From Prevotellaceae bacterium HUN156 (GTDB lineage: Bacteria > Bacteroidota > Bacteroidia > Bacteroidales > Bacteroidaceae): DNA of 64,000 bases. Under the pieces are notes generated by a model, which saw nothing but the letters and a program-made list of their open reading frames with translations, did not search any database and was not told where the DNA came from. Of this stretch, positions 8,349-16,297 are shown one piece after another (within the stretch, counting starts at the first letter, position 1; each line of letters starts with the position of its first letter). The position numbers and the translations under genes are program-made. Location: the NCBI GenBank assembly GCA_900119285.1, contig FPIT01000009.1, positions 124,001 through 188,000 of the forward strand, written 5' to 3'.

Positions 8349-8352
8349 GCTG

Positions 8353-8410
8353 TTGTATTGCGATGCAAAAGTGGCTCTTTCGTGAGCCTCAATCAGTTTG
8401 AAGCCTACAT
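8353..8410 (+). repeat. 58-bp direct repeat, right copy
   Basis: This is identical to 7336-7393. The following 50 bp (8411-8463) are a shortened version of 7411-7462 joined to 7530-7542, so the right copy is related to the left one beyond the perfect block but has an internal deletion. Confidence 0.8.
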
Positions 8411-8471
8411 TCGCATCGAATTATGCGTGCAAACTCCTCGAATAATGCCGTCAAACTATTTGTTTGACTTT

Positions 8472-8591
8472 TCAAAAAACAGAAAAGCTGATTACATGTG
8501 ACCAGCTGTATTCTAGCGAAAGAAACCAAGCGGCAAGGTCGAATTGCTCATCATCTCTGCGTTTCTGCAGCCATGCCACCGTTCCGCACAT
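8472..8591 (-). CDS. Candidate 39-residue small ORF (low support)
   Basis: On the minus strand a -7-like box TATGTTTG (near 8627-8634) is followed by an ATG at 8591 and a 39-codon frame starting MCGTVAWLQKRRDDEQ. It has no recognisable family and no clear ribosome-binding site. It may equally be a decayed repeat or a remnant of a larger gene. The rest of 8411-8775 shows only the helicase promoter (TATCTTTG, about 8695-8702). Confidence 0.2.
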   Translation of the reverse strand: MCGTVAWLQKRRDDEQFDLAAWFLSLEYSWSHVISFSVF

Positions 8592-8775
8592 CGTGGCTCT
8601 ACTTGGCTTCTCTTTTCCCGCTGCAAACATAGGGACTATTTTTAAAAAGCCAAAATCTTTCCCTCAAAATCTTGGTTTTATACAAAAGAATTTGTATCTT
8701 TGCAATATATATAGATATGATATATAGAATGCCTCTAGATATAAGTTTTACATAATTGAAAAGCCTCAAAATACA

Positions 8776-11583
8776 ATGTCTATAATATATAAAATATTAA
8801 GCATTTTCCAATCCAAAGATGCGGATTTTCAAGCATTAACTCCAGAAATTAGAGAGTTGATGGAATTCCGCAAGCAATTATTTTCCTTGCTTGAATTGGA
8901 TAGATTTATTGCTCGCTCTGACTATGTATCATTACGTGAAGATTATCTCAATACTTATACATTTTTTGAGAATAACGAAAGGGCAAAGACATTGGATTAC
9001 TATTGCAGCAAGAATGCAATAGAGCAAAGTTCTGTGGAAGAGTTTCTTTCCGAATATAAAGATATATGTCTGAACGAAGAGTCTTCTCTCATTTCTGCTC
9101 ATAACGAGAAATATATCAAACACCATCTAGATTCTGACAAGGATTATCTTAATGGAATTCTTACAAAGGTTGACCCCAAAATTAAATTGGATGAGGAACA
9201 AAGGCGAGTTGTTCTCTCTGATGAAGATTATACATTGGTCATTGCTGGTGCTGGTGCTGGCAAAACAACTACAGTATCCGCAAAGGTTAAGTATCTTGTC
9301 GAAAAGAAAGGAATATTACCAGAGCAAATTTTAGTAATCTCTTTTACGAATAAAGCCGTAGGAGAATTGCGTGATAAGATTAACAAGGATTTAGGGATTC
9401 CTTGTCCTGTAACCACCTTTCATAAAACAGGATATGCTATATTAAGACGTCAGGATACTGAACGAAGAATGGTTGTTGACCAAGGATTTATGTATAATGT
9501 CATCAATAACTATTTAAAGGGGAATATTCTGGAGAATCCTGAATTGGTAGACAAACTAATTCTATTCTTTGGTAGTTACTTTGATGCTCCATATGAAGGA
9601 CAGGATTTGAATGACTTCTTCAACTACATTTCTAAGGCTGACTTTTCTACTATTCGTGGTAATATTGATGAATATTCTGAAAAGATTATTAACCAAAGAA
9701 CTGGAAAACTGCAGACTATTGCCCGTGAGACTCTGCGTTCAGCACAGGAAGTCCTCATAGCTAATTTTCTATTTCTAAATAATATCGAATATACATACGA
9801 AAAACCATATCCATATAATATCGCCACTTCATACAAGATATATACTCCGGATTTTACGATAGTTCAAGGAGACAAAGTCGCTTATATTGAGCATTTTGGC
9901 ATTACGCAGGATGGAAGAAACAGCCGTTATAATGCAGAACAGTTAGATAAGTATAAAAAAGAAGTCAATGATAAAGTAAAGTTGCATAAGAGTCATGGAA
10001 CAGATTTAATCTACACGTTCTCTGCATATAATGATGGAAGAGGCCTGACTGAACATTTGAGAGAAGAACTTATAGAGCATGGTTTTAAGTTGCAGCCTCG
10101 TTCCTCCAAAGAAGTCTTTGAGAAAATAGTTAATACAGAAGAGAACCGCTATATTTCTAGACTTGTTAATTTGGTGTGCACCTTCATTCAGAATTTTAAG
10201 ACCAACGGATACGCTGAAGAGAAATTTTTTGCATGGGATGCAACCTCTAAGAATGAACGTACAAAACTGTTTCTACAGATTTGTGAACAGTGTTATCATG
10301 AATATACAAAACGTCTGAAAGAACGTCATGCAATAGATTTTGAGGACATGATAAATGATTCTGCTCGTATATTGCGTGAAGCTGAGGCTCAAAACCTTAA
10401 ATTAGACTTTAAGTATATTATAGTTGATGAGTATCAGGATATTTCTAGACAGCGTTTTGATTTAACAAAAGAACTGAGCAACTTATGTGATGCCAAGATT
10501 ATTGCAGTGGGTGATGACTGGCAATCAATTTATGCTTATGCAGGTTCTGATATTACCTTGTTTACTCACTTCAAAGAAACTTTTGGATATGGCTTGGAAC
10601 TGAGAATCACAAAAACTTATCGTAATGCACAAGAGATAATTGATATTGCAGGAGGCTTCATTCAGAAGAATACTGAGCAAATAAAAAAAGCACTCATCTC
10701 ACCCAAACATATTTCCAATCCAGTTATAATTCAAACCTATACAGAGGAGGTTGACCGCAAACAATACGAAGGCCGAGGTGGAAAGTATTTCTTAGTGGGT
10801 GAGACTGTTGAGAAACTGATGAAGGAGATTCTTCAAGAGAATCCACATTCATCTATATTATTGTTAGGACGATATGGTTTTGATGGTTTTAATCTTACTA
10901 AGTCTTCAGACTTTGTATATTGGGAAAAGACAGGCAATGTAACATCCAAAACCTTTGCTGATATAGAAATGGAGTTCATGACTGTGCATCGCGCCAAAGG
11001 ATTGGGATATGATAATGTGATTATTATTAATTCTGTTGATTCTGTATATGGTTTCCCATCAAAAATACAAGATGACCCAGTTCTGCATTATGTCGTAAAA
11101 ACAGACCGATCTATTGAATACGCAGAGGAACGCCGTTTATTCTATGTCGCTTTGACGCGTACCAAGAATCGAGTATATATTGTCACTCCACAACAACGCC
11201 CTTCAGAATTTGTTCGAGAACTAGTGAGAGATTATCCTAATGTAACTCTACGAGGACTATTAGATAATGCTCAAAAGAATACTGGGGAAATAAGACATTG
11301 TCCTATTTGTGGTTATCCTCTACAATTGAGATATAAGAAAGCATATGGCTTGAAATTGTGGATATGTTCAAATGAGCCAGAAATATGTGATTTCCTTACA
11401 AATGATTTACGAGGTAATGGTATGTCTATTCTAAAATGTGACCAATGCAAAGATGGCTATCTAATAGTAAAACAAGGCAAGAGTTTGCCATTCTTGGGAT
11501 GTACAAATTATACTTCAGATGGCAAAGGGTGCAACAGAATGATGACATACAAAGAGTTTGTGGATTTAACAAAACAAAAATAG
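8776..11583 (+). CDS. HelD/UvrD-like superfamily I DNA helicase with zinc ribbons
   Basis: A 935-residue SF1A helicase resembling DNA helicase IV. The N-terminal about 130 residues are helical. Walker A GAGAGKTT is near residue 160, motif Ia VISFTNKA near 190, Walker B VDEYQD near 550, motif III GDDWQSIYAYAGSD near 580, motif V VHRAKGLGYDNV near 740 and motif VI RLFYVALTRTKNR near 790. Between Ia and II lies an insert with YTPDF...YIEHFG (about 355-375), a PD-(D/E)xK-like block also seen in HelD. The end has two four-cysteine zinc ribbons (CPIC...C...C near 840-875; CDQC...C...C near 895-925). Codons are strikingly A/T-ending compared with neighbours, suggesting acquisition. Likely role in DNA repair or recombination, possibly defence. 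Confidence 0.85.
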   Translation: MSIIYKILSIFQSKDADFQALTPEIRELMEFRKQLFSLLELDRFIARSDYVSLREDYLNTYTFFENNERAKTLDYYCSKNAIEQSSVEEFLSEYKDICLNEESSLISAHNEKYIKHHLDSDKDYLNGILTKVDPKIKLDEEQRRVVLSDEDYTLVIAGAGAGKTTTVSAKVKYLVEKKGILPEQILVISFTNKAVGELRDKINKDLGIPCPVTTFHKTGYAILRRQDTERRMVVDQGFMYNVINNYLKGNILENPELVDKLILFFGSYFDAPYEGQDLNDFFNYISKADFSTIRGNIDEYSEKIINQRTGKLQTIARETLRSAQEVLIANFLFLNNIEYTYEKPYPYNIATSYKIYTPDFTIVQGDKVAYIEHFGITQDGRNSRYNAEQLDKYKKEVNDKVKLHKSHGTDLIYTFSAYNDGRGLTEHLREELIEHGFKLQPRSSKEVFEKIVNTEENRYISRLVNLVCTFIQNFKTNGYAEEKFFAWDATSKNERTKLFLQICEQCYHEYTKRLKERHAIDFEDMINDSARILREAEAQNLKLDFKYIIVDEYQDISRQRFDLTKELSNLCDAKIIAVGDDWQSIYAYAGSDITLFTHFKETFGYGLELRITKTYRNAQEIIDIAGGFIQKNTEQIKKALISPKHISNPVIIQTYTEEVDRKQYEGRGGKYFLVGETVEKLMKEILQENPHSSILLLGRYGFDGFNLTKSSDFVYWEKTGNVTSKTFADIEMEFMTVHRAKGLGYDNVIIINSVDSVYGFPSKIQDDPVLHYVVKTDRSIEYAEERRLFYVALTRTKNRVYIVTPQQRPSEFVRELVRDYPNVTLRGLLDNAQKNTGEIRHCPICGYPLQLRYKKAYGLKLWICSNEPEICDFLTNDLRGNGMSILKCDQCKDGYLIVKQGKSLPFLGCTNYTSDGKGCNRMMTYKEFVDLTKQK

Positions 11584-11702
11584 AAAAGGCAAGATGGCAT
11601 AGGAATATATACACAAAAAGAACCGTCCCTTTTGTGTAATTTACGAATCCCTTTCGCTACACTCAATGCCAATAGGGACAGGTGACTGCTACATTCCCAA
11701 TA

Positions 11703-11793
11703 ATAGAAAATAAATGTTCACACTTAACGCTCTGTATTATTGGATATTACGCGTGAATGTGAACACTAATTTTATGTTTATTATTGCAACACA
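11703..11793. repeat. 91-bp direct repeat, left copy
   Basis: This matches 12624-12714 with five mismatches. It contains an imperfect inverted repeat TGTTCACA...TGTGAACA. The right copy overlaps the last codons and terminator region of the cyclophilin gene, so the left copy looks like a duplicated gene end. The flanks (11584-11702) hold only CCGTCCCTTTTGTG and AATAGGGACAG fragments of unclear origin. Confidence 0.8.
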
Positions 11794-11887
11794 AAGGGTT
11801 CGTCCCTGATTTTAGGTAAGTGACATCTATTAAGCCTCTAATATTAAAATAGTTGTCGATTTATTTGGAAATCTGAAAAATAGTTCA

Positions 11888-11986
11888 TACCTTTGCACTC
11901 AGATGAGAGCTGTATATAGGCGCGATAACATCAAGCTCCGCAGCCGTCAATTTATATAAAGCCGTTGGTCGAGTACCTACGGCTTT
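11888..11986 (+). ncRNA. Candidate short transcript: strong promoter, no ORF, hairpin
   Basis: A near-perfect Bacteroidetes promoter, TTTG (11864-11867), 20 bp, TACCTTTG (11888-11895), faces right. No reading frame follows. About 60 nt later comes the stem AAAGCCGT/ACGGCTTT (11958-11986). Transcription from about 11900 would give an RNA of about 85 nt. The hairpin also serves the convergent gene and its forward T-tract is weak, so this may instead be the leftover promoter of a lost gene. Confidence 0.35.
11958..11986 (-). terminator. Terminator of the tRNase-toxin-like gene
   Basis: On the minus strand the last codons and stop (AAAGCCGTAG) form a stem with CCAACGGCTTT, followed by TATATAAATTG. 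The hairpin overlaps the stop codon at 11977-11979. Confidence 0.6.
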
Positions 11987-12462
11987 AATTCATTTATGAT
12001 AGATTCAATCTCTCGGCGGGTTTGTATTTTTGCATTAACCACTACAGCTTCACCATTAAATACAATATAGCATGCTTCCATCATTCCACTAATAAAGTCT
12101 ACCTTTCTTCGGGAAATATACTTTGATAATTCAAATGGACGAACCTGCCAAATATGTTCATCTAAATCAATGACTACTATTTTGCATCCTTGTTTTTTTG
12201 CAGACTTGAATCCTGCAGTTATCCCTTTTTCGGACATTATGCCTTTTCTATCACCAAGACGACAGTCAATAGTGTACTCTGGATTTTTGTGTCCTAATTC
12301 AATGGTGTGGGCATTGATTCTAATGAAAGTATCTGGATAAGAATGTAAAATAGCACGAGCTGCACGAATATTGCTAGCTAATTCTCTTTGGTCTGCATGT
12401 ATGCTAATTAACAGCCTCTCACCATATATCTTGTCTAATAAGAAATCTTTATTTCCAATCAT
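11977..12462 (-). CDS. Orphan tRNase-toxin-like domain protein (BECR/CdiA-CT type)
   Basis: The 161-residue product resembles the C-terminal nuclease domains of CdiA-type and Bacteroidales polymorphic toxins (BECR-fold tRNases). It has HKNPEYTIDCRLGDRKGI (about 73-90), a lysine-rich helix (GFKSAKKQG), then CKIVVIDLDEHIW; these blocks correspond to the family pattern NPEy-x-I-D-G, ..., Q-G-x-x-x-V-I-x-L. It lacks a signal peptide, delivery domain or visible immunity partner. It lies between 91-bp direct repeats and has a perfect promoter only 4 bp from the ATG. The assignment rests on remembered motif similarity. Confidence 0.5.
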   Translation of the reverse strand: MIGNKDFLLDKIYGERLLISIHADQRELASNIRAARAILHSYPDTFIRINAHTIELGHKNPEYTIDCRLGDRKGIMSEKGITAGFKSAKKQGCKIVVIDLDEHIWQVRPFELSKYISRRKVDFISGMMEACYIVFNGEAVVVNAKIQTRREIESIINELKP

Positions 12463-12466
12463 ACTG

Positions 12467-12498
12467 CAAAGGTAGTATTATTTTCTAACATTTGCAAA
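12467..12498 (-). promoter_or_regulatory. Leaderless-type promoter of the tRNase-toxin-like gene
   Basis: On the minus strand TTTG (12498-12495), exactly 20 bp, then TACCTTTG (12474-12467) end only 4 nt before the ATG at 12462. The expected start site is at or within a few bases of the ATG, so the mRNA would have essentially no leader. Confidence 0.7.
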
Positions 12499-12623
12499 TC
12501 CATTGTTACTTTTCTAAGTACATTATATGCAGGGGATGCTTAACAGATTAGAATTATCCTCAATCTGCTCAATGATTGAACCTATAGGATTGACATAAAG
12601 AGAATCTGCTCGTAGTGACATGC

Positions 12624-12714
12624 ATAGAAAATAAATGTTCACACTTAACGCTTTGTAATATTGATTATTACGCGTGAATGTGAACATTAATTTTATGTTT
12701 ATTATTGCAACACA
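12624..12714. repeat. 91-bp direct repeat, right copy (with cyclophilin terminator)
   Basis: About 94% identical to 11703-11793. Its right end encodes the last four codons and stop of the cyclophilin gene, and its internal inverted repeat TGTTCACA/TGTGAACA with a following T-rich tract on the minus strand can act as that gene's terminator. The interval 12463-12623 contains no gene beyond the promoter at 12467-12498. Confidence 0.75.
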
Positions 12715-13409
12715 GTGAGCTTCATGCTGATATCTTCGAGTGGTCTGTCGGAATCGTTGGTGGGGAGATTCTGAATCTTCTCTACTACATCAAGACCTTC
12801 TTCCACTTCACCAAATACGGTGTAGGTGCCATCAAGATGTGGCGTGCCGCCCTGTGAGGCATAGAGTTGTTGTTGCGCAGCATTTAAGCCGCCAGTTTCG
12901 GGATGCTCCATCTTGAGCTTCTCGTCAAGATACTCTAACTGGCGAGGAGTGAATGTGCGGCCCCATACAATATAAAACTGTGAACCACTGCTTCTGCGTT
13001 CAGGATTGACGTCGTCACCTTCACGTGCTGCAGCCAGGGCACCACGCTTATGATATAGTCCACTTCTGAATTCTGCTTCCAACGTGTAGCCAGGATCGCC
13101 TTCACCCAATTCCTTATCGGCTGGTGCTCCCTTGGAGTCGGGGTCGCCACCTTGAATCATAAAGTTCTTGATGACGCGATGAAACAGGGTGCCATCATAA
13201 AAGCCTTCCTTTACCAGTTTGATGAAGTTGTCGCGGTGGATAGGGGTGGCGTCGTATAGGCGAATGATGATGTTGCCCAGCTTGGTCTCCATCTTCACCT
13301 TTACCGTTCCTCGTGTTATCTCGTTGTTAGTGTTCTCAGTAGCAGTCTGTCCCATCATCAGCATTGATGACATAAGGGCACACATGGCAATCATTAGTCT
13401 TTTCTTCAT
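12702..13409 (-). CDS. Secreted cyclophilin-type peptidyl-prolyl cis-trans isomerase
   Basis: Catalyses cis-trans isomerisation of Xaa-Pro bonds, here in the periplasm. The 235-residue protein has a signal peptide (MKKRLMIAMCALMSSMLMMG) and a full cyclophilin domain: FHRVIKNFMIQGGDP (about 78-92) with the catalytic Arg, GSQFYIV (near 143) and FGEVEEGLDVVEKI (near 200). Bacterial-type insertions are present between GYTLEAEF and GSQF. It begins 14 bp after the stop of the upstream oxidoreductase on the same strand, so the two are probably one transcript. The last codons lie in a 91-bp repeat also present at 11703. Confidence 0.92.
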   Translation of the reverse strand: MKKRLMIAMCALMSSMLMMGQTATENTNNEITRGTVKVKMETKLGNIIIRLYDATPIHRDNFIKLVKEGFYDGTLFHRVIKNFMIQGGDPDSKGAPADKELGEGDPGYTLEAEFRSGLYHKRGALAAAREGDDVNPERRSSGSQFYIVWGRTFTPRQLEYLDEKLKMEHPETGGLNAAQQQLYASQGGTPHLDGTYTVFGEVEEGLDVVEKIQNLPTNDSDRPLEDISMKLTVLQ

Positions 13410-13423
13410 TGTTATTCTTTATA

Positions 13424-14422
13424 TTAGATATCCATAGGATAGCGCACGCCCCATTTCTGACGCAGGCTGTCCATGAGTTGCATGATGTAAAGTGTTTCTT
13501 CGTGAGGCATCTCGACAGGCTCTAAACGACCGTCGATGAGCGCTTGCCTACAAGCAAGGAACTGGTATTCGTAACCTGTAATCTGTTGTGGTACATGGAT
13601 GGTCTCGATATAGGTGCGGTCTGGACCATTGACGGTAATCTGCTGTGGATTGTTGATGTTGTCGATGATAAGGTTACCCTCAGTACCCGCAATAACACCG
13701 ATGTTGTCGCCAACACATGAGGCGCTCGACTGGAGGTTACAGAGCATACCGTCTTTTAGAATCAGCGTCATGGCGTTCGTCAGGTCCATGCCCGTATCAC
13801 TCTTTACGCAGTGACCATCTATACTAAGAATATCTGCAGGGAAGAACATGCGCACAAAGTTTAAGGCATAGACGCCGAGGTCGAGTAATGCTCCACCACA
13901 AAGGTCGGGGCGCATGATACGTTCTTTGTTGCCCATAGAGTAACCCAAGGTGGCAGTCACCATACGAGGCTCGCCGATGCGTCCGCTACTAATCAAGTTG
14001 CGAATGATAGTGACGGCGGGCTGATAGCGCGTCCAAATGGCTTCGGCTATGAATACCTTATGTTGGTGAGCTAAATCGAGAATCTCCTGTGTCTGTCGGC
14101 TATTAGCCATAAAGGCTTTTTCTACAAGACAAGGCTTACCAGCCAGTATGGCATCACGTGTAACATCAAAGTGATGTGAGTGAGGGGTGCCAATATAAAT
14201 AAGGTCGATGTCTGGATCGGCAATCAGTGCAGCATACGAACCATACGCCTTGGGAATGTTCCACTTCTTAGCAAAAGCGTCTGCGGTGTCTTGATGACGT
14301 GAGCCTACGGCGTAGGCTTCTACTTCTGTTAGTCCACGCAGTGTGATGGCAGCCTTCTCTGCTATCCTGCCTGTGCCGATGATGCCGACACGCATGATTT
14401 CGTCTGGTTTAGTCATACGCAT
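13424..14422 (-). CDS. Gfo/Idh/MocA-family NAD(P)-dependent oxidoreductase
   Basis: Cytoplasmic dehydrogenase acting on a sugar, inositol or related substrate. The Rossmann motif GIIGTGRIAEKA is near residues 14-25, followed by YIGTPHSHHFD and the family KP-like catalytic block GKPCLVEKAF (about 100). The C-terminal alpha/beta substrate-binding half includes GGALLDLGVYALN. The start is set at 14422 because a -7 box TACCTTTG (minus strand, about 14443-14450) lies upstream; 14416 is an alternative, while longer frames would begin in front of the promoter. The substrate is not predictable. It is probably co-transcribed with the cyclophilin gene. Confidence 0.88.
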   Translation of the reverse strand: MRMTKPDEIMRVGIIGTGRIAEKAAITLRGLTEVEAYAVGSRHQDTADAFAKKWNIPKAYGSYAALIADPDIDLIYIGTPHSHHFDVTRDAILAGKPCLVEKAFMANSRQTQEILDLAHQHKVFIAEAIWTRYQPAVTIIRNLISSGRIGEPRMVTATLGYSMGNKERIMRPDLCGGALLDLGVYALNFVRMFFPADILSIDGHCVKSDTGMDLTNAMTLILKDGMLCNLQSSASCVGDNIGVIAGTEGNLIIDNINNPQQITVNGPDRTYIETIHVPQQITGYEYQFLACRQALIDGRLEPVEMPHEETLYIMQLMDSLRQKWGVRYPMDI

Positions 14423-14640
14423 AAATATTAATAGTTCCTGCTGCAAAGGTAAACAAAAAAATGTGAGCAGGCAATATCTGCTATTCATTTTTTTAGATTG
14501 AAAAGAAAGTCTGTTCGCTGAAGAAAATGGGATGTTCGCTGAAAAATGATGGATGAAATTAAACGAGAGAATGCTGAATGCGTCATAATAGTGTCGACAC
14601 AAAGAAACATAGTAACGAACATTTAAAACAAAGAAAGAGT

Positions 14641-14997
14641 ATGAAAAAGATGGTAATGACGCTGGTGGCTCTCCTGACGATGACCGCCGCCGTAGCACAG
14701 AACGTTGACAACAATGAACGTAGAGCCCCTCAGCCACCTACAGTAGAACAGATGGTAGAAGGTATGGCTAAAGAGCTGAACTTGACTGATGAGCAGAAGA
14801 CAAAACTGATAGAGCTGAACAAGGATTATGAGCAGAAGCTCAAGAAGATTCTGAACGAGGACCAGTATAAGAAATATCAGATGCGTAACATGCGTCGCAG
14901 ACCTCGTGGCGGTGCTCGTCCAAATGGTCCACAGTTCGGTCGTCGCCCTGAAGGTCAGTTCCAGGGACCACGCATGGAGGCTCCTAAGGCTGAATAA
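14641..14997 (+). CDS. DUF4890-type small exported protein (Spy-like)
   Basis: The 118-residue product has a signal peptide (MKKMVMTLVALLTMTAAVAQ), then the pattern MAKELNLTDEQKTKLIELNKDY, reminiscent of the L-T-x-x-Q motif of Spy/CpxP-type periplasmic chaperones. It ends in a low-complexity Arg/Gly/Pro tail (RRRPRGGARPNGPQFGRRPE). Bacteroidales homologues are annotated DUF4890. The start at 14641 matches the signal peptide; upstream codons have no such feature. A role in envelope protein quality control is an inference from the motif. Confidence 0.75.
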   Translation: MKKMVMTLVALLTMTAAVAQNVDNNERRAPQPPTVEQMVEGMAKELNLTDEQKTKLIELNKDYEQKLKKILNEDQYKKYQMRNMRRRPRGGARPNGPQFGRRPEGQFQGPRMEAPKAE

Positions 14998-15109
14998 AAA
15001 CGAAGAGCATACTTGTACTAAAAATAATTCAGAAAATAGATGGCTATGTCGCAGATATTTCGTATATTTGCGACATAGTTTTTTATCGTTTAACTAAATT
15101 CTTACGACT

Positions 15110-16222
15110 ATGAAAGTTGGAGTCCCCAAGGAAATTAAGAACAACGAGAACCGTGTGGGTATGACGCCTTCAGGCGTTGCCGAGTTAGTGAGACGCGGAC
15201 ATACTGTCTACGTACAGCATACTGCCGGTGAGGGTAGTGGCTTTAGTGACGAGCAGTATGAGCGCGTGGGTGCTCGCATTCTGCCTCGTATAGAGGATGT
15301 CTATTCGGAGGCAGACATGATAGTCAAGGTGAAAGAGCCTATTGCTCCTGAATATGGGTTGATTCGCAAGGGACAGGTGGTGTTCACTTATTTCCATTTC
15401 GCTTGTGAGGAGGAACTGACGCACGCCATGATGAAGAGTGGCGCCATCTGCATTGCCTACGAAACGGTAGAACGCGATGACCGCTCGTTGCCCTTGCTGA
15501 TTCCAATGAGTGAGGTGGCGGGTCGTATGGCAGCACAGAATGGTGCCTACTATCTACAGAAGACCAAAGGAGGGAAGGGTAAACTGATGGCTGGTGTGCC
15601 TGGCGTGAAGCCTGCCAAAGTGCTGGTATTAGGTGGCGGTACAGTGGGGGAGGCTGCTGCACGCATTGCTGCTGGAATGGGTGCCGATGTTACCATCACT
15701 GATGTGTCGCTGCCCCGACTGAAGCAGTTGGCAGCCGAATTACCTGCTAACGTGCATACACTATATAGTTCAGAACATAACATCCGCGAGGAACTGCCTA
15801 CTACGGATGTGGTGGTGGGCTCGGTACTGATACCTGGCGATGCTGCTCCTAAACTGATTACCAAGGACATGCTGAAACTGATGGAACCTGGTACGGTGCT
15901 TGTTGACGTGGCAATCGATCAGGGTGGATGTTTTGAAACATCGCATCCTACCACACACAGCGAACCGATATATACCGTTGATGGCATTGTGCACTATGCT
16001 GTGGCAAACATTCCGGGTGCAGTACCTAATACATCGACTATCGCACTAACAAATGCTACGCTGCGTTATGCTGTGGCATTGGCTGACAAAGGATGGAAGC
16101 AGGCTTGTCGTGACGACCGCTCATTGGCTCGTGGCGTCAATATGGTGGATGGCCATTGCACCTATGAGGCTGTGGCGAAAGTGTGGGGAGTGCCCTATAC
16201 ACCATTGGCTGACGTGATGTAA
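15110..16222 (+). CDS. ald: Alanine dehydrogenase
   Basis: NAD-dependent oxidative deamination of L-alanine to pyruvate and ammonia, or the reverse. The 370 residues match the family's usual length. The N-terminal signature KVGVPKEIKNNENRVG is present, with Arg15, Lys75 (IVKVKEP) and His96 (TYFHFA) at the positions used by characterised enzymes for substrate binding and catalysis. The NAD-binding GGGTVGEAAA is near 173-182, and Asp270 lies in VDVAIDQGGC. A -7 box TATATTTG is at about 15061-15068 and a terminator follows, so it is monocistronic. Confidence 0.95.
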   Translation: MKVGVPKEIKNNENRVGMTPSGVAELVRRGHTVYVQHTAGEGSGFSDEQYERVGARILPRIEDVYSEADMIVKVKEPIAPEYGLIRKGQVVFTYFHFACEEELTHAMMKSGAICIAYETVERDDRSLPLLIPMSEVAGRMAAQNGAYYLQKTKGGKGKLMAGVPGVKPAKVLVLGGGTVGEAAARIAAGMGADVTITDVSLPRLKQLAAELPANVHTLYSSEHNIREELPTTDVVVGSVLIPGDAAPKLITKDMLKLMEPGTVLVDVAIDQGGCFETSHPTTHSEPIYTVDGIVHYAVANIPGAVPNTSTIALTNATLRYAVALADKGWKQACRDDRSLARGVNMVDGHCTYEAVAKVWGVPYTPLADVM

Positions 16223-16240
16223 CCAAATAGATATAAAAAG

Positions 16241-16277
16241 AAAAGGAGTCATTCATTGTGAATGGCTCCTTTTTTCT
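16241..16277. terminator. Terminator between ald and korB (convergent)
   Basis: A 15-bp stem AAAAGGAGTCATTCA / TGAATGGCTCCTTTT with one G-U pair and a 3-nt loop lies between the convergent ald and kor genes and can work in both directions. Confidence 0.85.
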
Positions 16278-16297
16278 TTATATGATAGTAATATAGA

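Noticed and set aside
8464..8727. 87-codon forward frame before the helicase
   Set aside because: Low-complexity composition, no family likeness, no start signal, and it overlaps the helicase promoter.
11584..11702. Possible insertion-sequence remnant (CCGTCCCTTTTGTG ... AATAGGGACAG)
   Set aside because: The matching ends are short and imperfect, and no transposase fragment lies between them.
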